The notes beneath the pieces are model-generated. The model had not been told where the DNA came from, did not search any database, and saw only the letters and a program-made list of their open reading frames with translations. From contig QUOL01000012.1 in assembly GCA_009761415.1 (NCBI GenBank), positions 883,001 to 947,000 on the forward strand: a stretch of DNA of 64,000 nucleotides, read 5' to 3'. This stretch comes from Sarcomyxa edulis (lineage: Eukaryota > Basidiomycota > Agaricomycetes > Agaricales > Mycenaceae). Shown here piece by piece: positions 33,398 to 45,300 of the stretch. Within the stretch, counting starts at the first letter, position 1. Every line of letters begins with the position of its first letter. A program made the translations under genes and the position numbers.

Positions 33398-36149
33398 TCA
33401 AAAATACTTATCCCAAAACCCCTCAGTCCCATTATTCCCACCACCCCCACCAGTACCAGTCCCCTCAATCCCAAGTAACCTTACCACGAGATTATAAATC
33501 TCGACGTTCGGGAAAGAGTCCATCACGTATGTGTCGTTTGAGGTGGAGTGCCAGCCTTTGTTTGGGCGGGGGAGGGGTGAGTGGGTGAGGGGGGTGAGGC
33601 GTTTGAAGAGGGAGGTTATGTGGGAGGTGAGGGAGAGGCGGGAGGAGGAAGAGGAGGATGAGGAGGATGGGGAGGAAGAGAGGGAACGGGACTGGTGTAA
33701 AGCCTTGGTGACAGAGGAGAAAGGCCCGTGAGCGACGAACATGGCGTGCATTGACGGGTCTGCGTTGTCGTAGCCGTGGTTCTGTATCGTCAAGCAAAGT
33801 CCAGGAGCACAAAAACACAGATAGGATAGTCAGTCAGTCAGTACTTTGCATAACACACAAACAAGAGCGGAGAGGGAAGAGGGAAGAGGTAGAAGGGGAG
33901 GAGGAAGAAGAGGCTCACCCCTTTACTCATCCCAACATCCCCCTGCTCCCTCGTCGTCAGAGCATACCCCATCCTCGGCACAACATAAACAGGCGCGATC
34001 CGCCCATGCTCGTTCCGTGCGAAATGGAACCGTTCCGGCATCGTTGAGTGTGTGTATACATCAAAGCCCGCATTCCCTCCCTCCTTCCCATTCCCCTCTC
34101 CCTTCTTCCCATTCCCTCCCTCTTTCCCACCATTCCCATCCCTACCCCCACCCCCTCCCTCGCCCCGGGATGCACGTAAAAGTCTCTCGAGATACCGCGT
34201 AACATTAACACCCTCACGAAACCTCAACCCCATCGCAGGCCACCCATCTTCATGCTCGATGTCCTGCATCCCCTCGGGCCCGAGGAGGGAGGGATCGTCC
34301 ATGTAGATCATGGTGGGGTGGGAGGTGTCGGTCATGCCGTGGTCTGAGAGGAATATTATGTCGATTATTGGGTCTGTGGAGTGGGAGGGGGAGGGGGTTT
34401 GGGATTGTGGGTGGGAGGAGGGGGAGAGGGAGGAGGGGGAGAGGGAGGAGGATGTGAGGTTGCGGTGGGAGAGGGCGGTGAGGAGGTTGTGTGTGAATGT
34501 GTCTATTTGGGTGAGGGTTTTCTGTGCGAAAAGGGGAGGGTGTTAGGTGTTAGGTGGTGGGGTTGCAATCTTGAAGATACACAGATACAAAGATGGGGGC
34601 AGGGAGGGAGGGGGGACGTACATTGACTAACCCAGACATCGGGCCTGTTAAATGACCTGCTTGGTCCAGTGAAGGTTCGTACGCTGTAACACCTCATTAG
34701 ATTCAATTCAATTCCACACAGACTCGAAGTGGGAACGAGATTGGAATAGGGATGGTCATGAAGGGGAATCCGAGGGAGATGAGAAGGAATGAAAATGCGT
34801 GATGCGCACCCATAATCAACTGCGGTCTCTCCTCGAGGGGCAGGTCGATCCATTGGAGGATTTGGTCTAGTTTTTCTTGGAGCGGGACGTGGTCCTATCA
34901 AAATGAAATGTATACATGTTAGACGGTGTTTTTGTTGTTGATGATGATATACAGTCAGAAGGAGGGTGAAGGGGAGGGTGAGGGAGAGGGAAGAGGGAGG
35001 TGGAGGTTGGACGGTGTTGTTGTTGTTGTTTTGGATGTACAGTGAGTGTGAGTGTGAGTGTGAGTGTGAGGGAAGGGGGATGGGGAAATGAAGATGAAGG
35101 TGAGGGAATGGGGAAGGGGAACTCACTCTCCAAGGAACGAAATAAGTCGATTCAACACCCGAGCTTGTCTTGGGAGGACCGGGCCACATGAGGTTAGCGG
35201 TTTTGATACCTGCTTTTTCTGCTGTTTCCCACATCTACCATAACCATAAGGTGCGTTAGCATGGTAGAGACTTGGTTTGGCATGGTAATGGTATGGTAGG
35301 AGCGGAACCCCGATTGATTGGATGGACTGAGGAAAGGGGGACGTACGGGTTCACCAAACCACCAAGACGAATTCCAACATGATTCTACCTGGTTGTAGTG
35401 GAACTCGGATTGGGATTTTGGGTCCCAGAAGTTCTGAACGACATTAAAATGGGTTGTAAGCAAGAATCGAGGGGGTAATGGGGTGGGGTAGTTGGGGAGA
35501 GGTATACTTACGTTTGCGACTATCCCGTGAGATTCGGCGTAAAGACCTGTCCTGTGAGGAGGTCAGAAGGAGACTTGGGAAGGTGAAGTGGGAAGGTTAA
35601 GGGGAACTGACATTAGCGCCCAATGGTTGCTTGGTGATACATGGGATTAGTATGGGGTAGCAGCGTCAGTATGGACACAGACTCACGGGAACGTCAAAGT
35701 CTGTCATCACAGCGTCAGTAGTGTCATATACCCAGATACGCTGGAAAGGCACTCACAGGAAATATAGGAACCATAGACTTCGCTCTAATACCCTGTTTAC
35801 TGATATCCAACAAATGCGGTGTTAAGCCTCTATCGAGATAATCTGCCCGTAGACCGTCGATGGAAACGAGGAGGACTGTTCGTTTGAAGTCGTGTGTTCC
35901 GTTTGAGCGGAGTTGGTCGCCGTGGAATGTGAGGTTGGGGTGCTGGGGAGGGGGAGGGGTGTGGGTAGGGGAGAGGAGGAGGGATTGAGCGATTGCACCG
36001 CATGTGAGGAGGAATATGAGGGAGGATGCGATGGCTATGATCCGGGTTCTTGACCAGCCGCGGGGAGGAGGAGGAGGGGTGTCCTCTTGGTCTTGTGGTT
36101 GTCCTGAGAGGAGACCTTTTCTCTCTTCGACGCCGATGTCTTCTTCCAT
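33398..36149 (-). CDS. Type II membrane ENPP-type phosphodiesterase/nucleotide pyrophosphatase
   Basis: The N-terminal cytosolic tail (MEEDIGVEERKGLLSGQ) is followed by a signal anchor (IIAIASSLIFLLTCGAIAQS). The catalytic domain begins KRTVLLVSIDGLRADYLDRG, where the metal-binding Asp lies. The active-site Thr segment is PIFPTLTFPNHWALM, then TGLYAESHGIVANNFWDP. The remaining metal ligands are in the segment EPSLDQAGHLTGP, the LSDHGM motif, and NHGYDNADPSMHAMFVAHGP. The active-site Thr segment is spread over four exons, including 14-nt (35687-35700) and 18-nt (35612-35629) exons and a 40-nt exon (35512-35551). It shares a 156-base start-to-start gap with midasin. The insert between SDHGM and the last exon is Gly/Lys-rich low complexity. 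The substrate (nucleotides or lysophospholipids) cannot be told from sequence. Confidence 0.9.
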
Positions 36150-36305
36150 GCTGCAAAGTTAGTAGGAGGGTTGTAGCCGGGCCGAGTGATGGTGGTGGTG
36201 GTGAGAGTGCTTTGTTTGTTCTCGAGGGTGTGACCAAACAACCTGATGCGGGTGTATTCAAAATTTTGCACTCGACTTGTACGCTACGCTACTGTTACGG
36301 TGGAA
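36150..36305. promoter_or_regulatory. Short bidirectional promoter (ENPP / midasin)
   Basis: Only 156 bases separate the ENPP start codon (minus) from the midasin ATG (plus). It contains a GGTGGTGGTGGTGAGAG run at about 36190-36206. Both 5' UTRs and promoters must fit here or overlap the neighbouring gene. Confidence 0.6.
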
Positions 36306-39300
36306 ATGGACGATGCTATCCACGATCCCCTGGCTATCAACATAAAACGACAACTGACTACTCTCATCAGTCGAATCCCAGCTACATCTCCTCATGCTAC
36401 TGCTTTCACCGATGTCAAATCCAACGCAGAGATCCTGGATACTCTGTCTACTCTTCTGACAGTCCCCGCGTTGACGCTGTCCGTGGCTACTCTGTTCAGA
36501 CCACTCCTCCTCGATCTATGTGCTAGATGGTTACACGATGATCAAAATATGGAGCAAAAACTCGTCGCAGCGTGTCTCTTGATCGAAGTACACGAGGAAA
36601 TCTTTCCGTGAGTGCCTTCATCCATCGTACAACTACCTACTAACTTGGGATCCAGCGTACTCTACCAACTACTCCAAAAACCCGTATTCGAAAACGGTCC
36701 CCTGGGATTCATATCACAACCCATAACCCTCCTCTCAATCGACGTCCCCCGAATCCAACGACTCCTCCTCGCCTACTACCGCCTCCTCCAAGCCAACCGC
36801 GAGTTGCCATCCCACCTCCTCTGGTCGCACACCCCCCTCTCAATCCTGATATGGACACCCCACCTCGACAACGCCATCCGTCTCCTCTCCATCCAGTGTT
36901 ATGCACTGCAAACGGGTATGGCGGAGATGGAACGTGAGAAGTTGGAGGGGGAGGTGTTGGGGGAGGCGTGTGGTGTGGATTGTGCGTTGGAGTATGGGGA
37001 GGGGCTGGGTGTGGGTGTGGATGGGGATGGGGATGGGGATGGGGATGGGGATGGGGGGAGGGTGGTGGATGCGTGGATTTTGCCGGTTTTGGAGGTTAAG
37101 AGGGTTAGGGATTGGAGGAATAAGATTGTGGGTGAAAAGCAGGATTATTATACGGTTGATGAGAAGGAGCCGCATGTGCCTATACATCCGTCTGAATTAA
37201 GGTATGCAGCCCACACCTCCATCACAGTTTTAAACTAATTTTGTTATTGCCAGTCCTCTGATAGTCAACATCCACGGAATCCTCCTCCTCCGAACACCCT
37301 CCCCCTCCCCCACCCACACCCCCACACCCTCGACCACCACCACCACCACCACCACCACCACCACCACCCACACCGCACCCCCACCCGCACCATCCCCCCT
37401 AATCCCAACACCAACAACAACCACCTCCCTCCGCACCCTCGCATCCCACCTCTCCCTCTCCCTCCCAACCCTCCTAACCTCCCCCCCCTCCTCCGGGAAA
37501 TCCCTCCTCCTAACCCACCTCGCCTCACTCCTCCACCCACACCCTTCCACCAACCACCCTTCCACACCAACCCACCACCAAACCTACCACGCAACCCAAC
37601 AAATAACAACAATCCACCTCGCCGACACATCCCTCGACCCCCGGTCCCTCCTCGGGTCCTACACCACCACCTCTTCCCTTCCCACCTCCTCCTCTTCCCA
37701 ATCCCACCAATCCTCCTCTTCCCAATCCCACCAATCCTCCACCACCACCACCACCACCTCCACCACCCAACCCGGGACGTTTGAGTGGCAAGAAGGCGTC
37801 CTGATAAAAGCAATGCGGGAAGGCCGGTGGGTCGTGTTTGAGGATGTGGATAGGGGGAGTAGTGAGGTTTTGGGTGTGGTTGGGGCGTTGGTTGGGAGTT
37901 TGCGGGGTGGGGGTGGGATTGGGGCTGGGGCGGGGGCGGGGGTAGGGGGGATTAGGCCTTTAGTTGAGAGTTTTGGGGCAGGGACGGACGGGGCAGGGAC
38001 GGACGGTGCAAAAAGAGCGGCGGACGGGGCAGGGACGGACGGTGCAAAGGCAGCGGGAGGGTGGATTGGCGGGAGAGCAGCGTTAGACGTCCCCGGACGA
38101 GGAAGGGTCGTGGCAGCGTATGGCTTTGCGGTGTTTGCCACCCGATCTGTTGTTCCGTCACGAAGTGGGGCGTTCCCGAAACCCGTGTCAGTGTTTGGGA
38201 CGTTCCCGAAACCGACGTTTTTTGGGGCGCATAAGTTTTGTGAGGTTGTTATTCCCTCCCCGACCCCACAGGAATTACGCATCATTATCGAAACGCGATT
38301 TCCGCGATTGAAGGGTGATGCGGCGGGTGCGCTTCGAGGCGACGCAGCGGGAGCGTTGATTCGACTTTGGGAGGATGTGAGGGCGTTGGGAACGGTGGCG
38401 TCTACGAGGGATGTGGGGTTGAGGGAGTTGGAGAAGTTTTGTATGCGTGTGGAGGGGTTGTTGCCGGCGTCTTATCAGCCCGTGGATATGGACGTTGATA
38501 TGGATATGGACGTCGATTCTACCTCTCCCAACACCAGTTTTACCAATGTGGGTTCTACCACCACCAATGTGGGTTCCACCACCACCCCTCCGCCTCAAAC
38601 ACTATCTACGATCTTCCCAAACCCAACCCTCCGCGAAGAAATGTACATCTCCGCACGCGACGTCTTCTTCGGTTCCGGAACGCCCACTTCCTCCGCTCGG
38701 ACGCATTTCGCTCGCATCGCTTCTGTTGTCGCTTCTCACTTGGGAATCGGTTCCGCCGGTACGCATCTGGGATTAGATTCAGATAGGACGCACCTTGCAC
38801 TCGACACCGATCGAACGCACCTCGGAATAGAAGACTCCGAAAGGAGGAAATGGATCCTAGAAGGTAAGATACCCGAGTACGAAGTAGAGAAAGACGTAGA
38901 TGGGCGGTGTATCGGTGTGCGGTTCGGGAGGACGCGCTTACCCGCACGCCTCACCCCAAAATCACAACTAAACACAAAATCAGAGTCATCGACAGGGACA
39001 TCGGGTACACGCCCCTTCGCCCTCCACACCCCCGCCCTCCACCTCCTCTCCCGCCTCGCAACCTCCCTCCACCTCTCCGAACCAATCCTCCTAACAGGCG
39101 AAACCGGCACCGGAAAAACAAGTACAATAACCTTTCTCTCCACCCTCCTCCGCCACCCCCTCACCACCCTCAACCTCTCGCACCAATCAGCTTCTTCCGA
39201 TCTTCTGGGGGGGTTTAAACCCATCGATGCAAGGGTGCCTGCGGGGGAGCTGCAGGTGCGGTTCGTGGGGCTTTTTGGGGGGACGTTTAGTCGGAGGAGG

Positions 39301-42300
39301 AATGGGGGGTTTGAGGAGGGGGTTAGGAGGTGTTGTGGGGAGGGGAGGTGGGGGAGGGTTGTGGGGTTTTGGAGGGAGGGGGGGAGGAAGGGGAAGGAGA
39401 GGATTCGGCTTAAGATGCAGGAGGCAGCGTGCGTGTTCCTAGTACTCTCCGATTTTTTGAATGATGGACGCTTACTTGATTTGCAGGAACGTCGAGAACG
39501 GTGACGGTGACGGTGTTTTGGATACGAAGACGTCGAGGAAACGGAGGAAGGTCGACGCGACGACAACCGCGACGACGACTCTCAGTGTGACTGAAAGCGA
39601 CTGGGACGCGTTCCTGCGTGATGTGGACGAGTTTGAGATTCAGCACGTACACGGAAAAAGCAAATTCGCGTTCGGTTTCGTGGAAGGACCTTTGGTCAAG
39701 GCTTTGCGGTCTGGGGATTGGTACGTATCTCACTTATTCAGTTGTGTTCGTGTTCAGCCTAATGAGTTGGTTGCAGGGTCCTACTAGACGAAATAAACCT
39801 CGCCTCCCCCGAAACCCTCGAATGCATCACAAGCCTCCTCCACAGCCCCACATCCTCAATAACCCTAACCGAACAAGGCTCCCTCGAACCCGTCCCCCGA
39901 CACCCCTCCTTCCGTCTCTTCGCATGCATGAATCCAGCCACAGACGTCGGCAAAAAAGACCTCCCCCCCAACATCCGATCCCGGTTCACCGAGATCGACG
40001 TCCCCCCACCCGACGCTGATAGACCTACGTTGATCAGCATCATCACGCAGTACATCGGGCCGTGTGCCGGGGGTGATATGCCTGTTATACTCCACGTAGC
40101 GGAGTTTTATAGTGCGGTGAAGGGGTTAGCGGAAAAGCGAGAGATCGCGGATGGGTCGAATCATCGACCGCATTATAGTATGCGTACCCTCGCGCGGGCA
40201 TTGGAGTTCGCGGCTGATTTGGCGCCGGTGTATAGTTTGAGAAGGGCGTTGTGGGAGGGGTGTTTGATGGCGTTTACGATGGTGCTCGACGAGCGTAGTG
40301 CGGGTGTGGTGACGGAGTTGGCGAAGAAACATTTGTTGGCGGGGGTGAGGAACCCTCGGTCGATGTTGACGAAGGAACCTGGTGTACCGTCCGGGAGAGC
40401 TGCGGAGGAGTTTGTCAAGCTTGGTCCGTTTTGGTTGGAGAAAGGCCCTTTGGGCGAGGATGCGGTGGAGGATTACATCCTCACTCCGTCCGTCGAGACG
40501 AAACTCATTGATTTGGCGCGGATCGTGCTCACTCGGAAGTTCCCCGTCTTGATCGAAGGTCCGACGTCGAGCGGGAAGACCAGTTCGGTGGAATACCTCG
40601 CGAGAAGGACAGGTCATCGATTCATCCGAATCAACAACCACGAACATACGGATATACAAGAATACATCGGGTCGTACGTCTCTGACCCTCTCACAGGCAA
40701 ACTCGTCTTCAAAGACGGGTTGCTCGTACGTGCGTTACGCAATGGTGATTGGATCGTTTTGGATGAGTTGAATTTGGCTCCTACGGATGTGCTGGAGGCG
40801 CTGAATAGGCTTTTGGACGATAATCGCGAACTGGTGATTCCGGAAACGGGTGAAGTCGTTAAACCCCATGCGCATTTCATGCTCTTCGCGACGCAGAACC
40901 CGCCTGGGTTGTATGCGGGTCGAAAAGTCCTCTCGAGGGCTTTCCGGAACAGGTTCCTGGAGGTCCACTTCGAGGACGTCCCACAAGCCGAACTCGAATC
41001 CATCCTCTGCCAACGATGTCGAATCGCACCATCATACGGAAAACGCATCGTGACCGTCTTCCGCGAACTCCAAAACCGCAGACAATCAGGAAGGGTGTTC
41101 GAGAGTAAACAAGGATTCGCGACGTTGCGGGATTTGTTCAGGTGGGCTGGGAGGGACGCGATGAGTTATCAGGAGTTGGCGGAGAATGGGTATATGTTGT
41201 TGGCTGAACGTGCGAGGCGGGAGGACGATAAGGTTGCGGTGAAGGAGGTTATCGAGTCTGTTATGGGCGTGAGGGTTGATGAGAAGACGATTTATGGGCT
41301 TCGGAATCCGACGGTGGATTATGGTGTTTTCCTTGGATGTCCTGTCCCGGATTCTTCGCAGCTCGTGTGGACCGCTGCGATGCAGCGGTTGTTCGTCCTC
41401 GTCGCCCGGGCTCTTCGGTTCAACGAACCGGTCTTACTCGTTGGAGAGACGGGGTCGGGAAAGACGTCCGTTTGTCAGGTTTTCGCTGAAGTCGTTGGAA
41501 AACACTTGCATGCTCTCAATTGTCATCAAAATACAGAAACTGCCGATCTTATTGGAGGCCTTCGGCCTGTTCGGAATAGAGGAGCCGTCGAGGCTGAGGT
41601 GGTGCGCGAGGTGGCGACTGTTCTGAATGGACTTGGTGTCTTCGATGTGGAATCGAACGCTGAGGCTTTGCTTCGTGCTACGGAGAAGTTACTTGGATCT
41701 TCGGATATCTCACCTCAAGATCGAACTCCTTTGGACGATGCACGACGCAAGTTGTTGCGTCTATCGTCGATCTTCGAGTGGCACGACGGTCCTTTGGTCG
41801 AAGCCATGCGCAAGGGCGACGTTTTCCTACTCGACGAAATATCTCTCGCCGATGATTCTGTCCTAGAACGTCTCAACAGCGTTCTAGAACCAGCACGGAC
41901 GATCGTACTCGCCGAACGAGGAGGAGACGATCTCGAACATCCTGCCATCCAAGCCGTGGACGACTTCAAGCTTGTTGCGACTATGAATCCAGGCGGAGAT
42001 TATGGCAAGAAAGAGCTCTCACCCGCGCTCCGGAATCGGTTCACTGAAATCTGGGTACCTCCTGTCGAAGACCGCAATGATCTCGAGCTTATCGTTAATA
42101 GCTTGTGGAAGCATGAATCACTCAAACTGTATACAGCTGGCGTCTTGGATTTCGTGGAGTGGCTATGCGGTAGAGTTGGAGATCGTTCTCTAACGAGTCT
42201 GCGGGATATTCTCGTATGTGTTCAGTCTTGGCAATCTGTTCGTAGGCTGACATTGCTGTTTGTAGGCTTGGGTGACATTTTCTAATGCAGCGTACGATTC

Positions 42301-45300
42301 TGCTCAGCAAGAGAAGATGCCTGGGAATCAAATCTTCGTAAGTCGTCACTTTAATCGAATACACATTTTAATCTGACATGCTACAATAGCATCATGCTGC
42401 TCATATGACGTTCCTAGATGGACTCGGTTCCCTACCTCAGCTGGGTTCTTATTCTTCAGACGCTCTGAAACGTTTGAAATTGGAGGCACTAGACATACTC
42501 CAAAAGATTGCTCCTTTGACCGACGCGGAACATTCTCAACCTTTCGTACCCATCCACGATCCTTCGACATCACTGCAACTCGGGTCGTTCGCCATCCCGA
42601 AAGGACCAAAGACTGAGATTCCCCAATCTTTCAGTCTTCAAGCACCAACCACTCGGGACAACGCCATGAGAGTCATCAGAGCGTGTCAAGTCCCCAAACC
42701 GATACTCCTCGAAGGTAGTCCTGGTGTAGGAAAGACAAGTCTCATCACGGCTATCGCCAATATCGCCGGCCATGAGCTTTGCCGCATCAACTTGTCTGAT
42801 CAGACTGATCTTATCGACCTTTTTGGATCTGATCTTCCTGTAGAAGGTGGCGCACCTGGAGAGTTCGCTTGGAAGGATGCTGAATTCTTGAAAGCCCTAC
42901 AAGAGGGGCATTGGGTCTTGTTGGACGAGATGAATCTAGCTCCTCAAGCTGTCCTCGAAGGTCTCAACGCAGTTTTGGATCATCGAGGTACCGTTTACAT
43001 ACCTGAACTCGGTCGTTCGTTCACTCGACATCCTGCCTTCCGGATATTCGCCGCACAGAATCCGTTAAATCAGGGTGGTGGCCGCAAAGGCTTGCCCAAG
43101 TCATTCGTCAATCGTTTCACGAAAGTGTACATCGAAGAGCTCTCTCCCGATGATCTCCTTTTGGTCTGCCAACATCTCTTCTCTGGCTCTGAACCGGAAA
43201 TGCTGCGTGCAATGATTTCATTTAATACGCTGCTGAACAATGAAACCGTAGCCAAACGGACGTTCGCCAGAGAAGGAGGTCCATGGGAATTCAATCTTCG
43301 GGATGTTATTCGTTGGGGTACCCTCATCAACAGTTCAGGGCTCCCTCAGCATCCTGTTCAACATCTTCGTAGCATATACCTCCATCGTTTTCGCACTTTG
43401 AAGGATCGCAAATATGCCGAGGGACTCTTCGATCAATGTTTTTCTGTGACTGCAGCCGATTTTGATCGGACACCTGCTCCTCTATTCTCCTCGTCATACT
43501 TACAGATTGGCCATTTCCACACAGCACGGAGGAACTTCGCACCGCTTGCCCGCCCAGGACGTATTCTCAAGGCCCAATTATCTGCTTTGGAAGCAGCCGG
43601 ACACTGTGTTTCCCATTCTTGGCTAGCGATATTGACTGGACCTCACGACAGTGGAAAGACGGATTTGGTAAGAGTATTGGCCACCTGCACAGGAAATTTC
43701 CTCCGTGAGATATCTGTGAACAGTGCTACGGACACGATGGATATTCTAGGCAGTTTTGAACAGGTTGATGACCATGGTCGGCTACTGGCGACAATTGAGC
43801 AAGCCGTTTCTCTATTCGATCATTATTTCAGGTCGACAAGTGGATCGAAACCGCAACAAAAGGAGGCTTACGATACACTTCGCAAAGCATCTCTTTCTCG
43901 CCTTCCCTCGACGACACTCTATTCTATGCTCGAGACGGCGTCTCGCCTGCTTAACGACCTGGAACATATTGATGATTTTATAGTAGAGCAACGCCAGGCA
44001 ATCGAAGCGAAACTGCAAGACATGGTTGGATTCCGAAAATCTTCTGGCAGATTCGAATGGGTGGACGGACCCCTCGTCCGTGCCATGAAGGAAGGCCACT
44101 GGCTGCTCATGGACGGCGCCAACCTGTGCAACCCTTCTGTTCTAGATCGATTAAATTCCCTTTGCGAACCAGATGGGGTCCTGACCTTGAGCGAGAGGGG
44201 TTATGTTGATGGTCGAGTTCAAGTTGTGAAACCTCACCCCAACTTTCGACTATTTATGTCGGTCGATCCTCAATACGGAGAACTTTCTCGGGCCATGCGC
44301 AATCGAGGAATCGAGGTCTATCTTCTCCCAGGTCTCTTCTCAGACGACAGTTGTATACTGCGGGATTACCTCCGGTTACCCACTACAGAACAGGGAACTT
44401 CAAATTCGTGTCTTGTGTTCAATGCAGCCCGGAGAGGGCTGCACTTGTCGTACAGTCAAACCTATACCGGCGAATTGATGTCATCTGGACGCACTTTGGA
44501 CCAGAACTCTGCACTCTCGATTTTGATTGATCACGCACCAGTAATACTATTTTCCTCGGCGGTTCTTGCTGGAGTGACAGATGCTTTGTTATATTTCTTT
44601 GCTCGCACTGCTACACCTGCATGTATCCCCCATTTCAACCGTTTCTTGTCAGCGCTGAAGACATCAGACCTCCATCTTGGTAAAATCGAAGCATTTGTGC
44701 GAGATTTTCCAGGCAGAGAGCTTTCTTCAATTCTGTTGAGATTCCGGGATCATTACAGTAGCTCACGAGGAGTCCCTCCGTCTTTTGTTTCTGCTCAAGT
44801 GAGCGCTGAATCCATTTCCCTTTCTATCACCAGTTCTAATGAGTCATTTATCCGAACTAGGCCATAGACTTATATCTGAACTGCACTGATAGCCAAATCG
44901 ACCTCAAACTTCCGCCCGCTCATATCGGCATGCTGGCCCTTGACCTTTACGTTGCCTTGGCCATAGATAAAGAGGAAATGCCTATCGAAGAAATTTTGAC
45001 GATCTCAGTGAGAAAACGGCTGGAGCAAGCAGGCGACAATAAACCAACACTGGAAGCAATTCTCCTGGTCATAAAGTCAACGCGGAGCGTCAGTCGGACT
45101 ATCCTAGAAAATTTACGCTTGGATAGCGGGGCGTCGAACTCAGTAAGGTCATACGTGTCAATCCTATCAGGTCCACTAAATATCTTTATTTCAGGTGGTT
45201 GTCGGTCTAGCAAACAAATTATTGGGGTACACTCGGCGCTTGAGAATAGCTGTCGCTCATGTCTGTTTTGACTACTCAGCCGTCCACGCTGTCTCTAGAT

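Noticed and set aside
37265..39566. Long open frames on the minus strand opposite midasin (182, 208 and 276 codons)
   Set aside because: They come from the extreme C/G skew of the sense strand, give Gly/Trp/Arg- or Ser/Pro-only products, and lie antisense to conserved AAA domains.
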